Below are positions 43,069-52,130 of a stretch of 64,000 nt of DNA, piece by piece. How positions within the stretch are numbered: position 1 is the first letter of the stretch; each line of letters starts with the position of its first letter. The notes below the pieces were generated by a model, which saw only the letters and a program-made list of their open reading frames with translations, was not told where the DNA came from and made no database searches. The translations under genes were made by a program, and so were the position numbers. The DNA is from Leptolyngbya sp. FACHB-261 (GTDB lineage: Bacteria > Cyanobacteriota > Cyanobacteriia > FACHB-261): positions 61,405-125,404 of the forward strand of contig NZ_JACJPL010000036.1 of the NCBI RefSeq assembly GCF_014696065.1, read 5' to 3'.

Positions 43069-43598
43069 GACTAACAGCTAAGCGTGCTGCTACGTTAGGT
43101 GTATTCGTCATAGTGGCAGCCGCTTTTATTAGTAAACCCCCCGGATTGGATTCTGAGATCTCAAAAAGCCTAAACTGGAAAGCTATCCCCTTGTCGTACA
43201 GAGACAAGCATTGGCAAAGGCCTGAGGATGTAGCGCAGCTTTTTACTCAGGCCATAGCAAACGCTGATCTAGCTCAAGCAACTAATCTAGTCTGCCAGAA
43301 GATTCGTTCAGACTTTATTAAGAACACTGGTGAAGCAGAGCAGCTAAAGCTTCTGTATTTTATCTTGAGTTGGGCCAAGAACATGGGTCCAGACGGCTCT
43401 AAAGTTCTGTCAATCGATTTGAACCACGTTGAGTATCAAATAAGTGAAGCTAAGAACAACGGCAACTCTGTAACAGTTCAACTTAGGGGATACTTCATCG
43501 TCAATCTTCTCTTTGGTAGCTACCAGGAGGTTCTTGGAGACAATGAACTTTATCAACTTGAGATGGAAGATGGAGAATGGCGGATCTGTTCTCCATAG
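43065..43598 (+). CDS. secreted or anchored NTF2-like (DUF4878-type) protein
   Basis: The 177-residue product has an N-terminal hydrophobic segment (ATLGVFVIVAAAFI) and a soluble remainder resembling the DUF4878/NTF2-like fold (VAQLFTQAIANADLAQATNLV..., ending LEMEDGEWRIC). It directly overlaps the preceding membrane-protein gene. The pair is likely to work together at the cell envelope. No catalytic residue evident. Confidence 0.65.
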   Translation: MRLTAKRAATLGVFVIVAAAFISKPPGLDSEISKSLNWKAIPLSYRDKHWQRPEDVAQLFTQAIANADLAQATNLVCQKIRSDFIKNTGEAEQLKLLYFILSWAKNMGPDGSKVLSIDLNHVEYQISEAKNNGNSVTVQLRGYFIVNLLFGSYQEVLGDNELYQLEMEDGEWRICSP

Positions 43599-43706
43599 CA
43601 ACAAGTGATCGAACTATATAAGCTGCCGAAGGGTCTGCCAGAGAGCGCTCACCTGTTTGGCATTTGACCAACGTCAAGCTATGGATCTTGCTCTTGGTAA
43701 CTAAGG

Positions 43707-44603
43707 TTGGCAAAAGGGATAGGTAAACCCAGATCTCTAAAAGACTACCCGGTAGCGGACCGTGAAGCAGACATTTATGACTTGTTTGCCCTGCCTCGAC
43801 GCCCGGCGTCACATCTGCTGATTCGGGTGACTCACAATCGGCGAGTGGACCACGAAGCGCGATATCTGCACCAAAGTCTGGAGCAAACGCCAGTGTCGGG
43901 GGAGATAAGCGTAGCCGTGCCGCGTCAGGAGCAGCGACCGGAGCGTCAGGCCAAGCTCAGCCTGCGCTTGTCAGCTTGAGCATTCAGCCGCCTCGCCACC
44001 ATCGGCAGCCCTCGACCCTGTCCCCGGTTCGCTTGCAGGTAGTCTTAGCCGAGGAGGAGTCTATCGCCAGACGTTACCCCCATCCGTTGGTTACTGGTGA
44101 CGACCTTGCCGGTCCACTCCTTGGCAGAAGCCGTACAGTGTGTGCGCTGGTACCGCTTGCGCTGGCTGATTGAGCGCTACCACTATGTCCTCAAAAGCGG
44201 CTGTCAACTCGAGAAGCTGCAGTTGGAGACGGCGGAGCACTTGGAGCGGGCTTTAACCACTTACTGTATTGTGGCTTGGCGGTTGTTGTGGTTAACCTAC
44301 CAAGCGCGGCAGCAGCCAGAGACCACTTGTGATGCTGTGTTGAAGGGCCATGAATGGCAAGCCCTCTATGGCACGATTCACCAAACGACCACACTGCCTC
44401 AGAGCGCCCCAACTTTGTATCAGGCAGTCGCTTGGCTGGCTCAACTGGGCAGTTTTTTAGGTCGTAAATAGGATGGGGAACCGGGCGTCAAAACGATTTG
44501 GCGAGGCTTACGAAGGCTCCATGATATTGCCGCCACTTGGCAACTCTTACGCCCTAGCTCTGCCTCTCCACCTGATTCAACACTTATGGGTAATGCTTAG
44601 CCC
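43707..44603 (+). pseudogene. degenerate IS4-family transposase
   Basis: Fragments in two or three frames match an IS4-type transposase: an open stretch at 43707-43979 contains DREADIYDLF (a DDE-core Asp) and the piece at 44097-44471 contains YRLRWLIERYHYVLKSGC, the Y-x2-R-x3-E-x6-K motif. The reading frame then changes again near 44471 (IWRGLRRLHDIAATWQLL), the usual C-terminal end. The N-terminus is missing. No terminal inverted repeats were identified. Confidence 0.8.
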
Positions 44604-44856
44604 CCGCGTCGGGGAGCCAAACAGACAAGAGAGCCCGGCTCCCTATCCCTTGAGCGAAGCCAAACACATTACTGCCTCCATCGCTACCTGTTAACTTTTC
44701 AAGCACATTCTGTGAAGTTTGCGAGCTATCTGCATAGTGAACCGTGAAAATACTGGATTAAATTATAAGTCTAAAAAAAAATCAGTGAATTCATTAATTA
44801 CCTACGCTTTCCTCAGCCGTTATATTCAGAACTATAGCAGCTAGGGAATACAGGCA

Positions 44857-45393
44857 ATGAACAAAGAAATATTAGCAAACAGCCCAGAAAGCAATACTAC
44901 TGTAAACCCTTGGAACCCTCTTATTCCCACCAATAGAGATATAGTACGAACTGAAGAACTGGCTTCAAAAAATGCTGCTACAGCTGGAATTTTGAGCTTC
45001 ATTTTTCCCCTGGCTGGGCTCATTTACTTAAATAGAGGGATCAATTCGCTTAAGATTCTAGGCTACTTTTGTGCTGTAAGCTTCATGTTTTACTCAGTGA
45101 CGGAAGCAGAAGAAAGTTCAAAAAGTTTTGACAATTCTCTGGGTCTGATAGGAGCTGGAGCTATAGCAGCCGAACAAGTAATGGCAGTTAACAAAGCTCG
45201 TCAACGGCTACAAGAAAAAAACATAGCCGCTTCAGCTTCTAGCTTCCATAAATCCGAAAAAGATTTCACTGGAGTCAGAACAAATCAAGAAGCTATAAAC
45301 CGGCTGAAGCACCTCAGGGAAAAATATGAAGCCAGTGAAATTTCTGAAGAAGAATTCAAGCAACAAAAACAAATAATTCTGGAATCTCTGTGA
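44857..45393 (+). CDS. membrane protein with C-terminal SHOCT domain
   Basis: The 178-residue product has one or two hydrophobic segments (about 45-70 and 95-110) and ends with a SHOCT domain (residues 145-175: INRLKHLREKYEASEISEEEFKQQKQIILESL). SHOCT domains often sit at the end of membrane or toxin-related proteins and oligomerise. It is followed 45 bases later by a second coiled-coil gene on the same strand. Confidence 0.7.
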   Translation: MNKEILANSPESNTTVNPWNPLIPTNRDIVRTEELASKNAATAGILSFIFPLAGLIYLNRGINSLKILGYFCAVSFMFYSVTEAEESSKSFDNSLGLIGAGAIAAEQVMAVNKARQRLQEKNIAASASSFHKSEKDFTGVRTNQEAINRLKHLREKYEASEISEEEFKQQKQIILESL

Positions 45394-45438
45394 TTCCAAG
45401 TTGTTGAGACATTGTTAATCTAAAAGGAGCTACTAGTC

Positions 45439-45981
45439 ATGAATAAGTTTCTCGGTAATCTAGGTCGAGCAATTAATGAAGGATTTTCGGAAGTCTCAAC
45501 TCAAACCTCAGCCGAAGCCCAAAGAAATGAAGAACTTTCTAATTTAGAGGTCAAAATCAAGGAAATTGATCTCAAAATCGAGAAAAGATATACCCTACTA
45601 GGGCAAACAGTTGCTGATTCTCTACGAAAAACTGAGCCTGTTAATCAAGAGTTTCTGATGCCTTTATTTATTCCTATCAAGGAACTAGATTGGGAGCGAC
45701 AGCAACTTTTGGAAGTCATTAAAGAAATCAAAGCTAAGCAAGCCGATCAACTGAAAGCGCAAGAACTAATTATAGCCAAGAAGCAAGTTCAGGATGAAGT
45801 GCACAAACTCCAAGAACTCAAAGATATGGGAGTAATTGACCTAGAAGAATTTGAAGTTACAGAAGCTAAATTGAACAAGCGTGTCGATAACTTTGAAAAG
45901 CTTTATAACTTAAAGATTGCCTTTGAGCGAAGTTTGATTAGCCGAGATGAATATCTGAGAAGAAAAGCAATGCTTGAGTAA
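45439..45981 (+). CDS. coiled-coil protein with a SHOCT-like module
   Basis: The 180-residue product is almost entirely coiled coil (residues 20-130, with many EI.LK repeats). Near residues 120-180 it has two SHOCT-like hairpins: LQELKDMGVIDLEEFEVTEAKL and FERSLISRDEYLRRKAML. With the preceding SHOCT gene it forms a two-gene operon whose products could bind each other through these domains. A strong terminator follows. Confidence 0.7.
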   Translation: MNKFLGNLGRAINEGFSEVSTQTSAEAQRNEELSNLEVKIKEIDLKIEKRYTLLGQTVADSLRKTEPVNQEFLMPLFIPIKELDWERQQLLEVIKEIKAKQADQLKAQELIIAKKQVQDEVHKLQELKDMGVIDLEEFEVTEAKLNKRVDNFEKLYNLKIAFERSLISRDEYLRRKAMLE

Positions 45982-46048
45982 CAAAAAAATGTCTGAAAAG
46001 TCATCAAGGTAATGTCAGGTTTCTGACTGTTGAATGTTTGCAGAATGA

Positions 46049-46073
46049 GCCGCCTTTAGTAGGCGGCTTTTTT
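46049..46073 (+). terminator. rho-independent terminator
   Basis: GCCGCCT (46049-46055) and AGGCGGC (46061-46067) with loop TTAGT, followed by six T. It ends the SHOCT gene pair. Confidence 0.9.
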
Positions 46074-46139
46074 GGTAGTGCGTTAATCCAATGCGGAATT
46101 AGTAAAGTGAAGGGATAATCTAGTCCCTGAGACACTGAT

Positions 46140-46436
46140 ATGAGCTGTCCCCTGTGCGGTCACGCTAAAGCTCATAAACATGGCAAGCTGCCCAACGGTC
46201 ATCAGCGATATCTGTGCCCCGCTTGCTATCAAACCTTCTCAGAATTTTTTGACAGTCTGTATTACCGTCGCCAGATCAGTTACGAACAAGTTAGACAAGT
46301 TCTACAAGCGTATAGTAAGGGAAGTAGCCTAAGAGATATTAGTCGAACAACTAGACTTGCTTACAACACGGTCGTGGGCATTTGGATATGGCAGCATAGT
46401 CGCTTGAAGACGACAGCCGTACAACGGCAGGATTAG
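46140..46436 (+). pseudogene. truncated IS1-type transposase (N-terminal part)
   Basis: The frame begins with a zinc ribbon (CPLCGHAKAHKHGKLPNGHQ then RYLCPACYQTF) and an HTH (GSSLRDISRTTRLAYNTVVG), typical for IS1/IS1595-type first-frame proteins, then ends at 46436 after QRQD without the catalytic DDE domain. It is either a truncated element or a first frame whose second part is lost. No inverted repeats identified. Confidence 0.65.
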
Positions 46437-46595
46437 CCCTTCAACCCTGGAATTGGCGTGATATTGCTACCTATCCCACAACAATCTGATGCACTACCGA
46501 TTAGAAAGATGGTTTCGAGCAAGCGGGTATATGTAGGAGCTAGTCAAGCAATGTCTATGAGCACCCTAGCTCAAGCATTTGATAGAGTCAGCTAC

Positions 46596-47669
46596 TCAAA
46601 TCTTCTTCATAAGAGGTTTGTTATTGCTAGAGATTTCTTCTTGCCAATTCTTCAGGGTCACCTCCAGTAGGTCATTCAGGGTACTTATAGCTTTTGTGCT
46701 TCCTGTTAAGGCTGTATGTATTCTCATATATTCTTGAGGAGTGTGAGAATTTACTGCGCCCCAATGGCGTCTGGATTTTATAATCGAGAGTCTAATAATA
46801 TTCTCCCAGTCGCTAGTTTCGACCTTTATTCTAACGGTATTTTTTACAAGAGGTTTGCAAAAACTCATTCCTCCGCCTGTTAATTTTGGATAAGGAAGCC
46901 ATAAAGCCAAACCTTTTTCGCTCCAATCCTTAAAATTCCGAGTAAACAGTTCGCCACAAATACTACTTCTATAAATATCATTCTGGCCTTTTTTCAGCCC
47001 GTAAAGAATTGTTGTTCCTTCTGTGATTTCCTTCATCTGCTCATTGAAACTAAGCATCTTGTCTCTGATGTACAAGATTTTCTCTTGCTCCTCTTTGCTT
47101 ATTTCCTCCAAAAATTTCTGTAGCGGCTTGGGGTGGGGAGCTTTTAGGTTAGGGATAGGCTCAGACACTGTAGAAAACACTTTGCTGCCTTCCAGTTGGC
47201 CAGGAATCCTGACCTTGATAACCTGGCCGTTGTCTACGTTCTTAAGCTCAAAATAGAGTCCGTCGTCAATTCTAGTAATTTCAAAAGAGAAGAATTCGAA
47301 AGGTAAAGCATGATGCTTTCTATCTACAAAGTTATGCTTATGAAAACAGGGGGAGATAGCTACCAGGCGAATAGATCGGTTGTAGTCAATTTTCTCAGAG
47401 AAAGGCCTCTCCTCTAACAGAGCATCATAGTACCTAGTCAACTGTTGAACGATATATCGATCTTCAGAGTTCTTAAGTTCAATAATAGTTAACTGTTGAT
47501 TCTCATTCACTGCGAGGAGGTCACATACCTGCTTGTCCGTGAAGTGTTGACGCTTTATTGGATTTAAATTCAGTATTTCTCCTAAATTCTCCCAGACAAA
47601 ATCTTCCAATGCTTCTTCACTTTCGAAGAAAAATCTTACTCCTGTCGCGTTAGGTAGATCGTGGTTCAT
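46596..47669 (-). CDS. NucS/DUF91-like nuclease-domain protein
   Basis: The 357-residue product has a PD-(D/E)XK nuclease core in its N-terminus: VWENLGEILNLNPIKRQHF, CDLLAVNENQQLTIIELKNSED (Asp and ExK) and QQLTRYYDALL, the arrangement of the DUF91/NucS family. Residues 190-357 are a second, unrecognised domain with strands and a C-terminal helix. Solitary NucS-domain proteins on mobile elements can be restriction or repair nucleases; the role here is unknown. It lies inside the island and on the strand opposite to its neighbours. Confidence 0.7.
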   Translation of the reverse strand: MNHDLPNATGVRFFFESEEALEDFVWENLGEILNLNPIKRQHFTDKQVCDLLAVNENQQLTIIELKNSEDRYIVQQLTRYYDALLEERPFSEKIDYNRSIRLVAISPCFHKHNFVDRKHHALPFEFFSFEITRIDDGLYFELKNVDNGQVIKVRIPGQLEGSKVFSTVSEPIPNLKAPHPKPLQKFLEEISKEEQEKILYIRDKMLSFNEQMKEITEGTTILYGLKKGQNDIYRSSICGELFTRNFKDWSEKGLALWLPYPKLTGGGMSFCKPLVKNTVRIKVETSDWENIIRLSIIKSRRHWGAVNSHTPQEYMRIHTALTGSTKAISTLNDLLEVTLKNWQEEISSNNKPLMKKI

Positions 47670-48441
47670 AGAGTCATGTACTTAAAGTCTGGTCAATTCT
47701 ACTCGTTCAGATTTGATAGAGAAAGGGGTACTCAATGAGTTGCCCAGTTAGCAAGCTTGGCTTACAAGCTTGGGGTTGAGGACTAACTGTTGGTCGTTCC
47801 CATATATTAGCGGGAATGCCATACCCAGTTTCACATCGCCTGAAAGCAAAGTAACAGTCTGTCGGGCTGTACAGAAGGTGGAGAAACTGCTCATCAAGTG
47901 CAGGCTCTTCCACTTGCTAGACAAGAAGCAACTGCAGTTCTCAATCTATGAGTGTAATGTAGTCATGCATGTGATGAAAACACTGATTGAGCACTCAAAA
48001 AACAGTGCTGTTACCAGATTGGCAAACGGAAACGGCACACATAGAAAGTGCAACTGGTAGTTGGGCAGGAGAGCAGTCTGATTGTTTGCACTACCTATGG
48101 TTGAGGACGGGGGCATGACCTTTGACTGTTCAAGCAGAGTGGCGTTCGCTTTCACCCTTAGCAGTTACATAGAGTGGATAAGGGCATCTCAGAGCGCCTC
48201 CTAGGAGCATGGCATTGACGACGAGCAAGGCTCTGAGCTCTTGCCTGCAAGGCATTGTCCCAACTGCTCGCTGAGACTTCCAGCCCTATGTTCTAGGAAT
48301 TGATCTTCTAGCTCGCCCACGGGCGAAGCCTATCCAGCTCCGAATGGGGTGCTGGTGTGTAGCTAGCGAGGGCGATGGGTCGTTTGGACAAGGGTTTAGG
48401 AGATGGGAGGTCACAGTCTTTCCCTCCCACTTTCGAAACCG
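47670..48441. other. gene-poor stretch in the island
   Basis: A 770-base stretch with several short frames on both strands, none convincing. A plus-strand frame (47770-48060) is open but has no recognisable motif or good start. Nothing else supported. Confidence 0.4.
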
Positions 48442-48594
48442 ATGAAGCGAATCGCAATCTTGAGTCTGCTGATTCTAGGAGAGCTGCTGTTACTGGCTCA
48501 ATTCAACCCAGTTCTGGCAAGTGCCCTACTGCATGACTATGTACAGGCACTTTTCGGAGTTCTCCTTGGCTCTTGCCTGAGCCAAGGCAGTTGA
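48442..48594 (+). CDS. possible small membrane peptide
   Basis: From an ATG at 48442 the frame gives 50 residues starting MKRIAILSLLILGELLLL, a signal- or membrane-helix-like start, followed by a second hydrophobic stretch (YVQALFGVLLGSCL). It may be a small membrane protein, but there is no recognisable family and the upstream binding site is weak. Confidence 0.3.
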   Translation: MKRIAILSLLILGELLLLAQFNPVLASALLHDYVQALFGVLLGSCLSQGS

Positions 48595-48712
48595 GGCAGG
48601 AGCCACCAGCCTCCCCTCAAAGATCTTCAGCTCAGACTGTTGATATACAAACTGTTAGGGTTTACATTAAAGACATCGAGAGTTCGAGTCCAAACAGTCT
48701 GAGGCAAAGGAA

Positions 48713-49078
48713 ATGAAAAGCACTCTTCGCAACGCCGCTCTAGCTACCCTCTTCACGCTCGGTTTAGCTTCTGCTGCTCAAGCGGCCATCCCCGAAAAAA
48801 TTCGGGAGCACTTTGAAACTGCCGCCATCCCAACCCAAGTGCGGGACCACATGCTGACGGCAGAGATTCCGGCTCAAGTCCGTAACCATCTGCTGACGGC
48901 TGAGATTCCCCAACAACTGCGGGACCGCCTACTGACCGCTTCCGCTGGCGTGATCAGCCCGTCCGATAGCCAGTACGATGTGCGCAACCTGCAAGCCGCG
49001 ATTCCTGAGAAGCTGCGGGAACGGTTTGAGACAGCTGCGATTCCCGCCCAAGTAGAAACCCACATGCTGACCGCTTAA
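48713..49078 (+). CDS. exported protein of IPxxVR-HxLTAE repeats
   Basis: The 121-residue protein has a signal peptide (residues 1-24, ending AAQA) and is otherwise built of a 16-18-residue repeat close to AEIPAQVRNHLLT, with six to seven copies (EKIREHFETAAIP, TQVRDHMLTAEIP, AQVRNHLLTAEIP, QQLRDRLLTAS, then EKLRERFETAAIP, AQVETHMLTA). I do not recognise the family. The repeats predict short amphipathic helices separated by Pro. A terminator follows about 60 bases on. Confidence 0.65.
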   Translation: MKSTLRNAALATLFTLGLASAAQAAIPEKIREHFETAAIPTQVRDHMLTAEIPAQVRNHLLTAEIPQQLRDRLLTASAGVISPSDSQYDVRNLQAAIPEKLRERFETAAIPAQVETHMLTA

Positions 49079-49141
49079 GCAACAACAGGTAATCGCCAGT
49101 GCCGCGCTGTGCCACGACTTTGACGATTTCCTCAGACATAG

Positions 49142-49169
49142 AGCCCCCGCCCCACGGCAGGGGCTTTCT
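49142..49169 (+). terminator. hairpin terminator after the repeat gene
   Basis: AGCCCC (49142-49147) pairs with GGGGCT (49159-49164), then TTTCTT. It is downstream of the IPxxVR-repeat gene. Confidence 0.6.
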
Positions 49170-49233
49170 TGTTGAAACCTCCAGCCCGAGGGGAAACCTG
49201 GAGAGGGCCATTTGGCACAAAAACGACCAGTTC

Positions 49234-49263
49234 AGCTCCCCTGGATGTCGTGGGGAGCTTTTT
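49234..49263 (+). terminator. strong hairpin with T-tract
   Basis: AGCTCCCC (49234-49241) and GGGGAGCT (49252-49259), loop TGGATGTCGT, followed by TTTT. There is no gene directly upstream except the one ending at 49078, so it may end a small RNA. Confidence 0.7.
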
Positions 49264-49516
49264 GTTGAGAACTGGTGCAAGATCTTGAGGTCGAGTCAAG
49301 GCTGCGAGCGGAGCGGAGCACCCGCAGGGCAAGACCTTGATGGGCAGGGACTTGCTAAGTGCTTGAGTGCCAGATGTATTGGCCCGTCATCTCCTGTTGA
49401 AACCCTGACTTCCGAGATCAGCTTCAATACTTTTGGAAAGCAGCCCCAGCCAAGTGGCTGCTCAAACCAGACTGCTCAATCGCCGATCACCCAGAAGACT
49501 GGAACCGCTAGACACT

Positions 49517-49556
49517 AACAAGCCCCAGGAAGTTCATTGGCTTCCTGAGGCTTGTT
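49517..49556. repeat. 16-base inverted repeat in gene-poor DNA
   Basis: AACAAGCCCCAGGAAG (49517-49532) pairs with CTTCCTGAGGCTTGTT (49541-49556) with one mismatch and an 8-base loop. No T-tract follows. Together with the two hairpins before it, this may frame a structured RNA. Confidence 0.55.
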
Positions 49557-50056
49557 AGGACTCAAGATGCAGGGCTTCATTGCTTCATCGCAATGTAACC
49601 AGAGGACTTCACAAGGGTTGAATTCCCAGACTATGACTCTAGCGTCTCGTGCATTGGCTATATTTGTGGCGTTTTTGGACCGGGCACCCCCCACTGCTAT
49701 CGGGCCTTACTTAAATCCTCGATTATTTGTAGGTTTCGCGAGCTTTAGAAGATTTTGAACTCTAGATAGCATGAAAGAATGGCGTTAGCTTTCCCACCTT
49801 AGAGAACTGTTAGGAGCGATATCAAAAAGTTCATTTGCAAGAACTTTCCATATAACGGTGTATAACACGCTTTTTAGAGGCATGTAACAGATAAATAAAC
49901 CGAAACAGCTGTTCTGTGAGGGTTCTAGCTTTATAACGATGTGAGTTATAAAGCTAACTAATTTGCAATGTCTTTTCGTCTAGATAAGAAAGTGTTATAT
50001 TGGTAGCACTCAATTGTTTAAAATTGAGCAGTCACTAAGTCTCGGACTTATTCCCT
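49557..50056. other. gene-poor stretch before the second recombinase
   Basis: No gene recognised. The last 210 bases hold TATAAC motifs and a long palindrome, listed separately. Confidence 0.4.
49851..49999. promoter_or_regulatory. TATAAC/GTTATA repeats and 12-base palindrome upstream of the recombinase
   Basis: TATAAC occurs at 49851, 49861 and 49932, and its inverse GTTATA at 49945 and 49994. The two central copies belong to a perfect inverted repeat, TAGCTTTATAAC (49926-49937) and GTTATAAAGCTA (49945-49956), with a 7-base spacer. The array lies 60-200 bases upstream of the recombinase gene and is a good candidate for recombinase core/arm sites or autoregulation. Confidence 0.6.
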
Positions 50057-52009
50057 ATGGCTTCATCTTCCCAGTCTCTCGGAGCTGCGCTATTGTTATA
50101 TGCGCAGGGCCTGAGTAAAAGTGATATTGCGAAGCTTCACACCTCTGTGATTCGCTATTTACTACCTCATTGGAACGCACTTCTGCCTCAAACTGGCAAG
50201 AGCCTCACACATCAAGAGATTGAACTAGGCCTGGAGTTTGCGCACCAAGTTAGTCTAGATGATCTACAAAACCTTGACAAAGTAGAACGGTGGCAGTCTG
50301 AGATCTTCGAGAAGCTTGGTACCTCTCCTGGTAGTCGTCGGCAATATAAGCACCATCTCAAGAAGTTCTTGCAAGCTTGCGAGAACAAAGGCTGGTTTAC
50401 CACTGCTCCCGTTGCCAAAAGCTCTACACGGTTACCCAAGGTTTGTGCCCCGAGGCTAAAAGGCAAACCGGGCTGCTGGAGGCCAGAGAATCGCCTGACC
50501 AAGAAGAAGATACTAGAACCCTATAGCTACAGACCAGCTATGGCAGGGGCAATAGATGGCAGGGTGGATGAAGATTCTGCACTAGCTACCAGTACCGAGG
50601 AACGGGAATCCAAACTAGAATTACAGTTAAGCGATTTCTATAGCTTTTGGCACGATTCGTATTATCCGCAAGCTAGACCTATTGAGCAAACGGTCAGCAA
50701 GGCTACGTTGAGAATCAGGCTTGAAGGTGTCTATAGGCTTCTAGGTTGGCTGAGAATTGACAAGGCAAAATCGTTAGACACTAGCCTCTCCTCAGAGGCT
50801 AAACGAGGTCTGCCCATCCCCAGATGGCTTCGAGACATGGCTAAAGCCTATCCTCCCGTGCCGACTGAACAGTTATGTCTTGAATTACTCATGCCTCTGG
50901 TGTCTATCAAAGGCGTAGAGGATTTGGAACGTGTGCAGCGCAAGGAAGTTCAGGAAAAGGCGTTCCAGGCTGCCAGGAAGACCTCTGCTTTAGCTTCTGC
51001 CTATATTCATTGGCTGAGGTGGCAACATAACCCGACTGATAAGCCAGATGAGGTTCTGGATGAGCAGGGCCATCCCATCGCTCCAGGTACGGAAGCTTTA
51101 ATCCTTGATGCTCTGCTCACTGTTGCCAAGTATCTTTATCGCAATGAAATCGAAGCGGAAGAGGATTACGCTAATATTCCAGTCATCAAGGAACTGCGGC
51201 GGGAGAGACGCAAGACTGCCAAAAGAGTGAAGGAGTGGACGGCTACTAGTGATGAATCTAAGAAGTGGCTTTCTTGGCCCGAATTCTGTGCACTTGTCCA
51301 AACCCTCAAGCAGGAGTGTGCAAAGTTTTACATCGGGGGTAAGAAACGGAGTGTGCGCTCGATTGCAAGAAGCTATCGTCGCTACTTGATGTTGGCCTGG
51401 CTGCGCTATCTGCCGCCTGATAGACAGAGAACCCTGCGCGAGCTACAAGTAGGAAGAACGCTTAGAAGAGGCTGGATTAAGTCAGGGATCTTCACGCCAG
51501 CGACCTGGAGCCCTGAGGCTAGAAGATATATCAATGACGAAGGGGCGAAATGGTTCACCTACCTAGAAGTCCAGGACTCTAAGATTCGTACCAAGTTACA
51601 GCAAGATGAATTGCCGCCCATCTTGGGCAGTGCTTTAGATGAGTGGTTGTACAGAGGGTATCAAGATGGCGAGGGGAATTGGCATGGATGGCGAGAGGCT
51701 TTTCCTCCTAGTGATTTTGTCTTTCCGCAACTAACAGGAAAGCAGATGCAAGTCAATGGTGTGACAGGCATTTTTCAAAGAAGCGCGTTCAACAAAACCG
51801 GTAAGAAGCTCAACCCCCATTTAATCCGCAACATCTGTGCCAGCTACTACAACGATAAGGCCTCGGATGCAGAACAGCGCTCTTTATGCAGTGGTATGAG
51901 GCACAGCCTGAAAACTCACCGGGATAAGTACACCAAAGCAAAAGCATGGGAGCGCTCTCGGCTGGGTATCGAACTGCTTCAGAAAGAGCCCAGCTTTGAG
52001 GGAGAGTGA
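50057..52009 (+). CDS. large tyrosine recombinase-like protein
   Basis: The 650-residue protein has the C-terminal set of tyrosine recombinases: an Arg region at RQRTLRELQ near residues 456-464, His588 and Arg591 in LNPHLIRNICASYY, then His616 and Tyr625 in MRHSLKTHRDKY. It is nearly twice the normal length; residues 1-440 form a long N-terminal region with two SAM-like or core-binding stretches (about 90-110 and 200-235). I do not recognise a precise family, so it may act as recombinase or only bind DNA. Upstream lies an array of TATAAC repeats. Confidence 0.75.
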   Translation: MASSSQSLGAALLLYAQGLSKSDIAKLHTSVIRYLLPHWNALLPQTGKSLTHQEIELGLEFAHQVSLDDLQNLDKVERWQSEIFEKLGTSPGSRRQYKHHLKKFLQACENKGWFTTAPVAKSSTRLPKVCAPRLKGKPGCWRPENRLTKKKILEPYSYRPAMAGAIDGRVDEDSALATSTEERESKLELQLSDFYSFWHDSYYPQARPIEQTVSKATLRIRLEGVYRLLGWLRIDKAKSLDTSLSSEAKRGLPIPRWLRDMAKAYPPVPTEQLCLELLMPLVSIKGVEDLERVQRKEVQEKAFQAARKTSALASAYIHWLRWQHNPTDKPDEVLDEQGHPIAPGTEALILDALLTVAKYLYRNEIEAEEDYANIPVIKELRRERRKTAKRVKEWTATSDESKKWLSWPEFCALVQTLKQECAKFYIGGKKRSVRSIARSYRRYLMLAWLRYLPPDRQRTLRELQVGRTLRRGWIKSGIFTPATWSPEARRYINDEGAKWFTYLEVQDSKIRTKLQQDELPPILGSALDEWLYRGYQDGEGNWHGWREAFPPSDFVFPQLTGKQMQVNGVTGIFQRSAFNKTGKKLNPHLIRNICASYYNDKASDAEQRSLCSGMRHSLKTHRDKYTKAKAWERSRLGIELLQKEPSFEGE

Positions 52010-52130
52010 CTGGGGTGGAAGCTGCTTTTAGGGAAGATCGAGAGGCCCCTCTAATGCTTGAGAAACCTCCCAGAATATTCCTGAATGCTCTAATAACTAT
52101 ATAGAGGCCAGGAATTTTTTCGGACTTTAC

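Noticed and set aside
47770..48060. 96-residue frame in the island gap
   Set aside because: No motif, no good ribosome binding site, and odd composition.
34639..49600. A CRISPR-associated transposon (Tn7-like) remnant
   Set aside because: GACA-rich repeats beside a tRNA and TGTCGTCACTGA repeats are suggestive, but no TnsB, TnsC, TniQ or Cas12k gene is present and a tyrosine integrase explains the insertion more simply.
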